NCBI GenBank assembly: GCA_009925805.1
Contig: RFQF01000079.1
Location: 1 to 9,390, forward strand
Source: Flavobacteriia bacterium
GTDB taxonomy: Bacteria; Bacteroidota; Bacteroidia; Flavobacteriales_D; Crocinitomicaceae
Length of the DNA stretch: 9,390 bases
Direction: 5' to 3'
Under the pieces are notes generated by a model that was given only the letters and a program-made list of their open reading frames with translations, did no database searches and was not told the DNA's origin. Of the stretch, positions 1-7,164 are shown in pieces. Numbering within the stretch: the first letter of the stretch is position 1; the number at the start of each line of letters is the position of its first letter. A program made the position numbers and the translations under genes.

Positions 1-1247
1 TCCGTTATACTAATTAACTCCGTTTTTGGTTTATTGGCAATGTCATCAATATATTTTGAAATTAATTTATCACTAATCCGAGGAAAATATTCAATGGAAT
101 TCAGCTTTAAATATCTTGCATAACCTCCAAAAATTTCATCTCCCCCATCCCCTCCCAGCGCTACTTTAACGTGTTCGGATGCAAATTTCGCAACGTAATA
201 CGTTGGGATAGCCGATGAATCCGCAAAAGGTTCACCGTATTCCTCCAGCAGATGGTCAACGATGGAAAAATCCTTGGGATTAAGGACGATTTCATGGTGC
301 TTGGAGCCGATAATTTTTGAGACCTCTCGCGCATGAGGCAATTCGTTGAAATCTTCGTACTCAAACCCAACACTAAAGGTAGTTAACGGCGTTTCGAAGT
401 TTTTTGAAGCGAAGTACGCTATAAGGGAAGAATCAATGCCACCGCTAAGAAAACAACCGAGAGGAACATCGGATACCAGCGCTTTTTGTACGGCGTTTTT
501 GAGTTGTTCTTCGGTTTGGACAAGGGCTTGGTGCAGCGAAAGATTGGATTTTATGTTGTAGGTATGCCTCCAATAGGGCTTCACCTCGACGCGACCTTTT
601 TTTAATTGAATGAAATGTGCAGGAGGTAACTTGTGAATTTCTTGGTAGATGGAGCGATCTTTAGGCGTTGCCAATTCAGAGAAATAATACCCAAGCGCAA
701 AAACGTCAAGGGTGGTAGCGATGCCTGCCGCTTTGAAGGAACGAATATCTGAACTGAACGCAAAACCACCTTCATTATGGTAATAATAAAACGGCTTTTC
801 ACCAAAGCGATCTCGTGCCATATAGCAGACTTGTTGAAGCTTGTCAATAAGGACAAAGGCAAACATACCTTCAATGCGCTTCAGTAATTCTTCCATGCCC
901 CAATGCTGATAAGCCACCAGTAAGACCTCTGTATCGGAATGGTTGTAGAATGTTCTACCCGCTTTTAGAAGAAGTTCTTTCAGTGCGCGATAATTGTAAA
1001 TTTCCCCGTTAAATACGATAACTAAGGATTGATCATGGTTCCACATCGGTTGAGATCCCTGCTCGGATACATCAATAACGCTTAAGCGTTTGTGCGCCAA
1101 GCCAAAGTGGAAGCTTTCCTGTCTTTGCACGATATACCCTTCGTGGTCTGGACCACGGAATTGCAAGCAGGCGGCCATTTGCTTCAGACGATTCAGGTCG
1201 ATTTGAAAATGGTTATGGAAGTCAATGATTCCTGCTATTCCGCACAT
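1..1247 (-). CDS. asnB: Asparagine synthase-like glutamine amidotransferase (3' end outside window)
   Basis: Class II glutamine amidotransferase fused to an ATP-dependent synthetase domain. The family hydrolyses glutamine and passes the ammonia to an acyl-adenylate, classically making asparagine from aspartate in the cytosol. I translated the frame by hand: 415 residues are open without a stop, and the C-terminal part (family length about 600-650) lies beyond the left edge. The start is fixed by MCGIAG, because Cys2 becomes the N-terminal nucleophile. Visible glutaminase residues are RGPD 31-34, Arg54 (HKRLSVID), FNGEIYNYR 79-87 and SDTE 104-107. The synthetase domain has the PP-loop SGGIDSS at 268-274 and GGDGGDE at 365-371. 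All key residues are present, so it should be active. It overlaps the upstream glycosyltransferase by 13 bases. In polysaccharide loci such genes are often thought to amidate a uronic acid rather than make free asparagine. That substrate is inference here; the family call is firm. Confidence 0.95.
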   Translation of the reverse strand, partial: MCGIAGIIDFHNHFQIDLNRLKQMAACLQFRGPDHEGYIVQRQESFHFGLAHKRLSVIDVSEQGSQPMWNHDQSLVIVFNGEIYNYRALKELLLKAGRTFYNHSDTEVLLVAYQHWGMEELLKRIEGMFAFVLIDKLQQVCYMARDRFGEKPFYYYHNEGGFAFSSDIRSFKAAGIATTLDVFALGYYFSELATPKDRSIYQEIHKLPPAHFIQLKKGRVEVKPYWRHTYNIKSNLSLHQALVQTEEQLKNAVQKALVSDVPLGCFLSGGIDSSLIAYFASKNFETPLTTFSVGFEYEDFNELPHAREVSKIIGSKHHEIVLNPKDFSIVDHLLEEYGEPFADSSAIPTYYVAKFASEHVKVALGGDGGDEIFGGYARYLKLNSIEYFPRISDKLISKYIDDIANKPKTELISIT

Positions 1248-2377
1248 GCTATGGCGTTTTTATAGATGTCCAATAACTTTTCACCGTACGACTCCATGGA
1301 GAACTGTTGTGCAAATTGTGCGGCATACCTTCCCATCTCGCTACGCAGTGGTGGATTTCCCCAAAGGTGGATGATTTTTTCCGCGAACTGTTTGGCATCG
1401 GGTTGAGAAATCAAATAACCATTTTTTCCATCTTCTACGAGGTATCTATTGCCTCCCCCATCCAATGCCACAACGGGAAGTCCTGCTGCCATGGCTTCAA
1501 TTAGTGTCAAGCCAAACCCTTCGCTTAGCGCAGAATGCACATACCCATGAGAATCCCAAAGGTGTTTTTCGACATCATTTACTGTCCCAAGGAGTGATAC
1601 TGACTGCTGGAGGTTGAGAGAATGAATTTTATTTTCGAGCAACATTCGTTGATCGCCCTCCCCTAAAATCGATAAATGTACCTGTAGTCCCTGAGATATT
1701 AAGATAGAAACGCATTCAAGGAGTAAGCCATGGTTTTTATTGTGATCCAGGCGTCCAATGGAAATTAATTTGAAAATCCCACAAGTTTCCTCCTTATTTC
1801 TTGATGATGAAGAAAAACGTTTGACATCAATAGCATTTTTCAAAAGAATGACCTTGTTTTTTTCGGGTAATATGTGTGTAAGGTAAGCATAAATATCCTC
1901 CGAAATTGCTACAAAACGGTTCCCACCATGGAGGTTATATTGTTTAAAAAGAAATTTCCTTTCAAAATATTGGGTGAGGTTACGTTTGGAAAAAAGGGAA
2001 GTAAACCTCATGTTTTTCAACGCCGGCATGCGGTCGTGCACATGCGTAAACCATTTCGCTTGCGGATAATGACAGCTTCTCGATACGATTTCGGTCTCGA
2101 ACAAATGCGTGTGGATGATTTGGGGTTGGAAGCTTTCAATGGCGTTTTGGAGGCGATCGATTTCGTAGGTGTTGCGTTTCCATACCGACAAAGTCACCTT
2201 GGCCGGTACCACCTCGACAAAGGGTGCGATGTCATCGATGGGGTATTCCACTTGGTCTTCAAAAAGAATGAGTTTGACATTATTACCTAGACTCAACAAT
2301 GCGCGAACGATATCAATTACCAACCTTTCGGCGCCGCCTTTCTTGAGATTAGGAATGATGTGGAGGATGTTCAACAA
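1235..2377 (-). CDS. GT4-family glycosyltransferase
   Basis: A GT-B fold, retaining glycosyltransferase of family GT4, expected to move a sugar from a nucleotide-sugar donor to a lipid-linked glycan on the cytosolic face of the inner membrane. The 380-residue length is normal. The N-terminal Rossmann half opens with HIIPNLKKGGAER (residues 6-18), the GGAER loop typical of GT4, and has IIHTHLFETE at 87-96. The C-terminal donor-binding half begins at LISIGRLDHNKNH (204-216) and holds the EX7E motif, Glu286 to Glu294 (EGFGLTLIE), followed by AAGLPVVALDGGGN. The start is non-ATG: an in-frame TAA lies 9 bases upstream, and only TTG codons at 2377 or 2374 give the canonical N-terminus. The next in-frame ATG is about 105 codons in and would remove the GGAER loop. 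The gene overlaps FkbM by 4 or 7 bases and the amidotransferase by 13. Sugar specificity cannot be read from the sequence. Confidence 0.95.
   Translation of the reverse strand: MLNILHIIPNLKKGGAERLVIDIVRALLSLGNNVKLILFEDQVEYPIDDIAPFVEVVPAKVTLSVWKRNTYEIDRLQNAIESFQPQIIHTHLFETEIVSRSCHYPQAKWFTHVHDRMPALKNMRFTSLFSKRNLTQYFERKFLFKQYNLHGGNRFVAISEDIYAYLTHILPEKNKVILLKNAIDVKRFSSSSRNKEETCGIFKLISIGRLDHNKNHGLLLECVSILISQGLQVHLSILGEGDQRMLLENKIHSLNLQQSVSLLGTVNDVEKHLWDSHGYVHSALSEGFGLTLIEAMAAGLPVVALDGGGNRYLVEDGKNGYLISQPDAKQFAEKIIHLWGNPPLRSEMGRYAAQFAQQFSMESYGEKLLDIYKNAIACAE
2371..2377 (-). promoter_or_regulatory. TTGTTGA stop-start overlap with TTG start
   Basis: The FkbM stop TGA (2373-2371) overlaps two tandem TTG codons, at 2377-2375 and 2374-2372, that are the only plausible starts of the GT4 gene. 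TTGA here has the same layout as an ATGA coupling site, so the second TTG is a good candidate for the real start (379 rather than 380 residues). An in-frame TAA at 2386-2384 excludes any start further upstream. Confidence 0.6.
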
Positions 2378-3150
2378 CGTTTGTTAATTTGAGTAGCTAT
2401 TAGATTTTCCCCCTTAAAATAAATAGAAAAATCGTAGGCGGTTAAGGCTTTAAAAAAGGTCTTGCTGGAAAGTGGTCGGTATCGATCATGCAGTTCGATA
2501 ATAATTACTTTTACCATAGGAAGCCATGCGTCGAGGTTGGATTCAAACAAATTCTCCTCAGCTCCTTCTATATCAAGTTTGAGAAGGTCTATCGATTCAA
2601 GTTTGTATTTTTCAATAATATCCGACATTCCTATCGCCTCGATAGTGTTGTGAGAATTTCCAGTTGTAGGTTGAACATAGAAACTCCAAGGTAATTCATC
2701 TTCACCTGCGATAATTTCTAGGGTGCAAGATTCAGACCATACCCCTTTTTGTTCTGCATAAAATCCATGATATGGCGATAAGTTTTTCATTAGCAAGTTG
2801 AAATTCTCTGGTTCAGGTTCAAGGGCAATAACTGTTGAATCTGGATACTTATTTTTAAAGAAAATCGACGCCAAACCAATATTCGCGCCACAATCGATGA
2901 TGGTTTGCGGGGTAAAATCTAATGAAATATCATAATCTTTATAGTAAAAAACTTGATCAACGACAAGTTTATCGGAAGAATCCCCACGAATAAAAAAAGG
3001 ATATTTAGTCCTTTTTAACCTGATTTGATTTTCTTTATGCTTTTTAGGGTTTAAAAAAAAGAGTTTCAGGCCGTCCTTTACACCTAATTGAATAAAGTGA
3101 TTTAAAAGTTTAGTGGTCGTCAATAAGATCTTTAAGAAAAATTTCTTCAT
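2371..3150 (-). CDS. FkbM family SAM-dependent methyltransferase
   Basis: An FkbM-type class I methyltransferase, which uses S-adenosylmethionine to methylate an oxygen; in surface-glycan loci the target is usually a sugar hydroxyl. With the ATG at 3150 the protein has 259 residues. The SAM-binding motif I is TIIDCGANIGLAS (about 83-95). The acidic residue closing strand 2 lies in ALEPEPENF (109-117), and the family signature DLLKLDIEGAEEN is at 188-200, followed by IIIELHD. The first 30 residues are basic and hydrophobic (KKFFLKILLTTTKLLNHF), perhaps a membrane-associating helix. A TTG at 3159 would add three residues (MFR), but the ATG is preferred. The start lies 15 bases after the upstream stop, without a Shine-Dalgarno sequence. 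The 3' end (TGA at 2373-2371) overlaps the GT4 start. The gene is AT-rich, like the two genes upstream. Family is confident; substrate unknown. Confidence 0.93.
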   Translation of the reverse strand: MKKFFLKILLTTTKLLNHFIQLGVKDGLKLFFLNPKKHKENQIRLKRTKYPFFIRGDSSDKLVVDQVFYYKDYDISLDFTPQTIIDCGANIGLASIFFKNKYPDSTVIALEPEPENFNLLMKNLSPYHGFYAEQKGVWSESCTLEIIAGEDELPWSFYVQPTTGNSHNTIEAIGMSDIIEKYKLESIDLLKLDIEGAEENLFESNLDAWLPMVKVIIIELHDRYRPLSSKTFFKALTAYDFSIYFKGENLIATQINKRC

Positions 3151-3165
3151 GCGAAACAATTTAAT

Positions 3166-4125
3166 TTACTTTCGACCCAAAATAGCTTTAAGTTTCGATA
3201 TCACTCTATGTTGAAAGGAGCGTTTAAAAAAGAACATTTTCGGATTGTGGTGTCCTATTTCCTTAGCCGTTTTTACCCAATCGATACGATGGATGTCTAA
3301 ATAAATAAACTTTTGTATTCCGTGCTCTTCCATCATCTTGATTACCTCATAATTCCACCAAAGAAAAGGGTTTTTCAAACTCGTTAAATCAATTTTTTTT
3401 CTTTTATATCCTTCAAACCATTCTGGTTTTGGTTGAAATGAAGGTACGGAGGTCAAATATTCCTCAATTGTCTTGAATGTCCTATATTTTCTCAGCAGGT
3501 ATCGATCGTCATGGTTGAACGTTATCTTTTCAAAACATTGGTACCAAATAAGTTTACTTAGAGTTCTTTCTTGAATAACGTAGTCAAAGTGAATTACTTT
3601 TATTTCTTTAAAATGGTAACTGTTTGAGTTAGCAGGCCAAGGGAGACGTATGTTGTGAATGATGGCTTGAGAAGTAGCTTCAATGGTGGAAATACCATCG
3701 TCCACCAAACCAACCATCATTTTTAATTTCCCAAAATAAGTATCATGTTCCGCGTTCACATTCACCCTATCCATCAGGATTACATCGCCTTTGTTGAGTT
3801 TCTGTAAGGTTAACCATTCCGGCGAGTCGGCATAATTGGCCGTAAAAATCTCATCGGCATCGAGGGCAAAAATAATTTTATCACCTTCAATAGCCCTTGC
3901 TGCGCTGAGGAGGATTTTAGTCCGTTCAAATTCATTGTAGGGAAGTTCATTGTTAACCACTATTACTTTATCGAATCGTCCCGCAATTTTTACACTGTCA
4001 TCTGTGGAACCTTGATCCGCAAGAATAATATGGTCTGCCCATAAGGATGTAACAGTCAAGAATTTATCCAATATCCAAGATTCATTTTTAATTGGAGTAA
4101 TACAAATAAGTTTATAATTATTCAT
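3166..4125 (-). CDS. Glycosyltransferase family 2-like protein
   Basis: A GT-A fold enzyme of 319 residues, expected to be a cytosolic inverting glycosyltransferase acting on the growing glycan. The N-terminus reads KLICITPIKNESWILDKFL (5-23), the 'TPIKNE' opening of a GT2 branch common in Bacteroidota. ILADQGSTDDS (34-44) is the nucleotide-binding segment and FALDADEIF (86-94) holds the metal-binding DXD (Asp89, Asp91). The C-terminal half contains a conserved-looking HFDYVIQERTLSKLIWYQC stretch, likely for acceptor binding. I chose the ATG at 4125 because it sits just before this opening and overlaps the preceding acyltransferase stop by 8 bases; a GTG at 4158 would add 11 residues that fit the family poorly. 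It differs clearly from the other GT2 in the window (6163-7164) in its motifs and C-terminus. The gene is strongly AT-rich; one sampled 60-base line is about 25% GC. Donor and acceptor are unknown. Confidence 0.92.
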   Translation of the reverse strand: MNNYKLICITPIKNESWILDKFLTVTSLWADHIILADQGSTDDSVKIAGRFDKVIVVNNELPYNEFERTKILLSAARAIEGDKIIFALDADEIFTANYADSPEWLTLQKLNKGDVILMDRVNVNAEHDTYFGKLKMMVGLVDDGISTIEATSQAIIHNIRLPWPANSNSYHFKEIKVIHFDYVIQERTLSKLIWYQCFEKITFNHDDRYLLRKYRTFKTIEEYLTSVPSFQPKPEWFEGYKRKKIDLTSLKNPFLWWNYEVIKMMEEHGIQKFIYLDIHRIDWVKTAKEIGHHNPKMFFFKRSFQHRVISKLKAILGRK

Positions 4126-5284
4126 GTGGAGATTGTTGGCTTTGTATATAGGTAACACGCTGTTTAAGGTTTAAAAATCTTAATTCAATTCGATGATACG
4201 AAAAATGGGCAACAAGTAAGGTGATACTAATAGTTAGCGTGTAATAAATTAGATTAAAACTAATAGTTGACTGTGCTAGGGGGAAAATAACTCCCAAAAC
4301 CAAATAAATTACCAACCAGTGATAGACATAAATTCCGTAAGAAATTTTGCCTAGGTATTTCAATATGCCTATTTCTAAATGGAATATTGAATTCGGATTT
4401 GTGGCAAGGTTAAATAGAATGATTCCAAAAACTAAGGAATAAAATTCATCGTTAAAAATGGGTAAATGAAAACCTACAATCCACCCTCCAAACCCGAGAA
4501 GTAAGGCGATAATCTGTATCCATTTTGCGTATAATATAGCGGTAACAACTTTGTTTTTGTTCATGTAGTACCATGCGAGGATTCCGCCTATTGCCATGGA
4601 ATTAATTTTAAAGTACATGAAGAAATTAGCTGTTTGTTCTAAGATTTTTGAGAATTTCGGGTCGTTGTTAAAATAATGTAATCGTAGGTAATCACAACCG
4701 TGGGGAAGAATCGTTACCCCAACGATAATCCATATCAGTGGGAGCGTCAGGTTGCTGAATTTGCGAATCATCCATGGCCAAAAAAGATAAAATTGTTCTT
4801 CTGTGCCTATGGTTCCTAAGTGGAAACCTCCCCCGAGGCCTGTAATTCCAAAACTCACGAAGTTGGGAACGATGAAAAAATAAATGATGAGCGTTGGTAT
4901 TAAGGAAATGGGGTCAGACCAGTCGGGTTTTGCATAATAATCCATCGGAACCACAAATGGCATTACAAAAAATAAAAGTACCAAGGCTAAAAAATAAATT
5001 GGCCAAATTCGCAATATCCTTCGGTAATAAAAGCGTAGTACATCAACCTTTCCGAATTCTTGTTTTTCTTTTAATAACAAAAAGGTGATCAAAAATCCGC
5101 TAATCACAAAAAAGAGCAATACACCAAGATGTCCAGAAGTGTTTTTATAGAAGGGCAAATGCATTAAGTTTGGAATTTGTAACGAGGATTTTGAAAGTTC
5201 CAAATGCCCTAATAAAACACTCAAGGCCCCAATTGCTCTAAGGCTATCAATTCCTCTGAAATAGATGCTATTTTTTGGCTTCAA
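4118..5284 (-). CDS. Acyltransferase 3 family membrane protein (OafA-like)
   Basis: An integral inner-membrane O-acyltransferase of the acyltransferase-3 family, which moves an acetyl or similar acyl group onto a sugar of a surface polysaccharide. It has 388 residues, the normal length for the catalytic domain alone, with no SGNH domain. The N-terminus has FRGIDSLRAIGALSVLLGH (9-27), including Arg10 and the catalytic-type His27. GVLLFFVISGFLITFLLL (54-71), RFYYRRILRIWPIYF (84-98) and GTEEQFYLFWPW (160-171) follow, the last matching the family's 'VEEQFYL' segment. KISYGIYVYHW (313-323) and HRIELRFLNL (364-373) mark the last membrane segments. About ten hydrophobic segments can be seen. The start is forced to TTG at 5284: an in-frame TAA lies three codons upstream and the next ATG is codon 41, after the key His. 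It overlaps the upstream gene by 17 bases. The C-terminus is homologous to the gene end at 9163-9390. Confidence 0.94.
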   Translation of the reverse strand: MKPKNSIYFRGIDSLRAIGALSVLLGHLELSKSSLQIPNLMHLPFYKNTSGHLGVLLFFVISGFLITFLLLKEKQEFGKVDVLRFYYRRILRIWPIYFLALVLLFFVMPFVVPMDYYAKPDWSDPISLIPTLIIYFFIVPNFVSFGITGLGGGFHLGTIGTEEQFYLFWPWMIRKFSNLTLPLIWIIVGVTILPHGCDYLRLHYFNNDPKFSKILEQTANFFMYFKINSMAIGGILAWYYMNKNKVVTAILYAKWIQIIALLLGFGGWIVGFHLPIFNDEFYSLVFGIILFNLATNPNSIFHLEIGILKYLGKISYGIYVYHWLVIYLVLGVIFPLAQSTISFNLIYYTLTISITLLVAHFSYHRIELRFLNLKQRVTYIQSQQSPHE

Positions 5285-6182
5285 TGGCTGTTAAAATTTT
5301 ATTCAAATAGTCAAACTCTTGCAGTTCAAGTACAGGAATTCCTAATATCTCGCTCTCCTTGGCCACTAGGCCCCACGATTCGTTAAAGGACAGGTATAAA
5401 TTGAGGTCCATGGAGCCCAATACCCCCAAAAAATCTTCGCGATTCATATGCTTTCCGTGACCAATGATCCTTTCCTGCATACCTAAATAATCAAAGGGTG
5501 TGTTATCCAACACGTGCACCACGGTATTGGGCAGCATGAGCGTATGCACCACCTGGTTATGCAGGTTTTTGTTGAATGTATTGGTGCCGAACACCCCAAT
5601 ATGGATTTTGGTTCGGTCGAGTTGCAGCTTTTGAAGTCCTTCGGGAAGGATGGGGTTTGCCAAAGGTTGATGAACCGCTTGTAAATTATACAGTGTGCGA
5701 AAAACGTTGTCCAATCCCTTTTTAACAAATTGAAATTCTTGAATCGCGCCTTGCTTACCGAGTTGAATCATTTTTCCAATCAATGCCTGGTGTTTGGCAT
5801 CGTGCCACTCGCTGATGGTGCCATGGTACAGCACGTTCACCGCTACCTTAGTATGTAACGCTTCGATCCAATCGATAAAATACGGTGCGAATCCACTGAT
5901 CAATACCGACTCGAATTGAAGGGCTTTAATCGCTTGAATACAAGCGTTTTGTTCCTTACGATTCAGCAGACATTGGGAGAATTGTTGCGGGATTTCTATG
6001 CTGTTTTCCGGGAACAGTCCCTGCGTAGCATGCGCGATGCCCAACCAATTCGGTCCCGTTGGCGAACCGTAAAGCACGACTTGGGCATGAAGCTTCCGCA
6101 CACGAGTCAATTCTTGCAGAAGTGGAGACAAATCTCCTTGGGATGCTTGCTGAAAAATGGTGCTAAGAATCTTTTTTACCAT
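5268..6182 (-). CDS. Divergent GT-B glycosyltransferase (GT4-like)
   Basis: Probably a glycosyltransferase of the GT-B fold, but diverged. At 304 residues it is shorter than the usual 350-400. The best evidence is in the C-terminal half: KIHIGVFGTNTFNKNLHNQ (192-210) looks like the start of the second Rossmann domain, and LSFNESWGLVAKESEILGIPVLE (264-286) contains an EX7E motif (Glu268, Glu276) in the right context, with the following GIPVLE also typical of GT4. The N-terminal half is weakly recognisable: it has LISGFAPYF (94-102) and VAVNVLYHGTISEWHDAKH (113-131), where His120 may play the part of an acceptor-site residue. It lacks the usual 'GGAE' loop at the N-terminus. The ATG at 6182 lies inside the upstream GT2 gene (20-base overlap) and the stop overlaps the acyltransferase by 17 bases. 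The glycosyltransferase call is an inference from one motif plus the operon context. Confidence 0.75.
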   Translation of the reverse strand: MVKKILSTIFQQASQGDLSPLLQELTRVRKLHAQVVLYGSPTGPNWLGIAHATQGLFPENSIEIPQQFSQCLLNRKEQNACIQAIKALQFESVLISGFAPYFIDWIEALHTKVAVNVLYHGTISEWHDAKHQALIGKMIQLGKQGAIQEFQFVKKGLDNVFRTLYNLQAVHQPLANPILPEGLQKLQLDRTKIHIGVFGTNTFNKNLHNQVVHTLMLPNTVVHVLDNTPFDYLGMQERIIGHGKHMNREDFLGVLGSMDLNLYLSFNESWGLVAKESEILGIPVLELQEFDYLNKILTAIEAKK

Positions 6183-7164
6183 AAATCAAGGGGTGCTTGC
6201 TGCTGTTCGGTGTTCGTTTGTAATGTCGCCTTATTTCACGAAGGTACAAAGAAAAAAGGGCTTGTTCTTCGCGGAGTTTCTGCCGCTCCTCCCCCATGCC
6301 TTTGCGGCGCAACAAGAAGTGATTGAGTTGGAAGTTGAAGCGCAGCATTCCTACATAAACTTGAAATACCCAAGGCGTCAAGGTTTTGTAAAAGTAAAGC
6401 AGTTCGGACACATAGAGTTGCTTGTCTCGGTTAGAATGCACTGCGCTTGATGCGCCGTTGATGTGGCGAATTTGGGTTTCCCCGCAAAAGTAATTCGTAA
6501 ACCCTGCACGAAGCACGCGAAAACTCCACTCTGTGTCCTCGGAGTACAGAAAAAAATCTTCATCCAGGAAAAGCTGCTGTTGAACGAACGAATCCCTTCG
6601 AAAAAAAACACAGGCACCGCTTACCACCGAAACGGGATGGTTGGTATGATGGACCTGGTTGATGTTCATTGTGTTGTTTCGTTTTCGTCGAATGACACGT
6701 TGCAATACAATCCAAAAGGGATTCGCGTGAAGCGCTTTTTTCCAGGAAGGAAAATTAGCATGGGTTCCTACCAACAACGTACCATCAGGGTCCATTAATC
6801 GGCAACCAAGCAAACCGATGCGGTTGGCCATTTCTTTTTCCCTGTAAAATTCCAGCATTTTCGATAGGCTGTCCTCTTCGAGCCAAGTGTCGGAATTCAA
6901 AAGGAGTACATATGCACCTTGTGCAAGGGTTATCCCCACGTTGTTGGCACGCGCAAAACCCGCATTGTAGCCCATCGCGTGATACTGCACTTCGGGATGC
7001 ATGGCATGCAGCATACGTTTTGCTTCGGCTTCAGTTCCGTTATCGATGACCAAAATTTCGAAGGATAATTGGACGTTTTTTTTTAAGCTAGCAATACATT
7101 GCAGCACCAAATCGGTGGTGTTGTAATTAACAATAATGACCGAAACTTCCATCTTGGTGGTCAT
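6163..7164 (-). CDS. Glycosyltransferase family 2, rhamnosyltransferase-like
   Basis: A GT-A fold enzyme of 333 residues, resembling the WbbL-type branch of family GT2, many of which transfer rhamnose or a related deoxysugar to a lipid-linked glycan at the cytosolic membrane face. The opening VSVIIVNYNTTD (7-18) is canonical, followed by EILVIDNGT (36-44), GYNAGFARANNVGI (65-78) and LLLNSDTWLEED (87-98). In the last, NSD (90-92) serves as the DXD-type metal site. The C-terminal part carries VSGACVFFRRDSF (181-193), DEDFFLYSEDTEWSFRVLRAG (201-221) and HINGASS (234-240), all typical of this branch. The tail is basic and amphipathic, perhaps for membrane contact. The ATG shares four bases (ATGA, 7161-7164) with the stop of the deacetylase gene, a common sign of coupled translation. 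The substrate cannot be assigned; rhamnose is only a family tendency. Confidence 0.94.
   Translation of the reverse strand: MTTKMEVSVIIVNYNTTDLVLQCIASLKKNVQLSFEILVIDNGTEAEAKRMLHAMHPEVQYHAMGYNAGFARANNVGITLAQGAYVLLLNSDTWLEEDSLSKMLEFYREKEMANRIGLLGCRLMDPDGTLLVGTHANFPSWKKALHANPFWIVLQRVIRRKRNNTMNINQVHHTNHPVSVVSGACVFFRRDSFVQQQLFLDEDFFLYSEDTEWSFRVLRAGFTNYFCGETQIRHINGASSAVHSNRDKQLYVSELLYFYKTLTPWVFQVYVGMLRFNFQLNHFLLRRKGMGEERQKLREEQALFSLYLREIRRHYKRTPNSSKHPLIYGKKDS
7161..7164 (-). promoter_or_regulatory. ATGA stop-start overlap
   Basis: The start ATG of the GT2 gene and the TGA stop of the deacetylase overlap as ATGA, the classic arrangement for coupled translation. No ribosome binding site is visible upstream (the preceding bases are A/T-rich). 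Confidence 0.75.

Noticed and set aside
602..874. 90-codon open frame on the minus strand within the amidotransferase
   Set aside because: It is out of frame with the AsnB reading frame, which I followed intact from 1247 to 1 with all catalytic motifs.
1874..2290. 138-codon open frame on the plus strand
   Set aside because: It is antisense to the well-supported GT4 gene, has no recognisable motif, and its neighbours are all on the minus strand.
6163..6182. Canonical -1 programmed frameshift at the A6 run
   Set aside because: The downstream gene is in the +1 frame and the upstream codons read GGT AAA AAA, so a standard -1 slippery heptamer would not join the two genes; the downstream gene also has its own ATG.
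5916..6326. 136-codon open frame on the plus strand
   Set aside because: It spans the junction of two real minus-strand genes, and its translation is rich in Cys and Arg without domain features.
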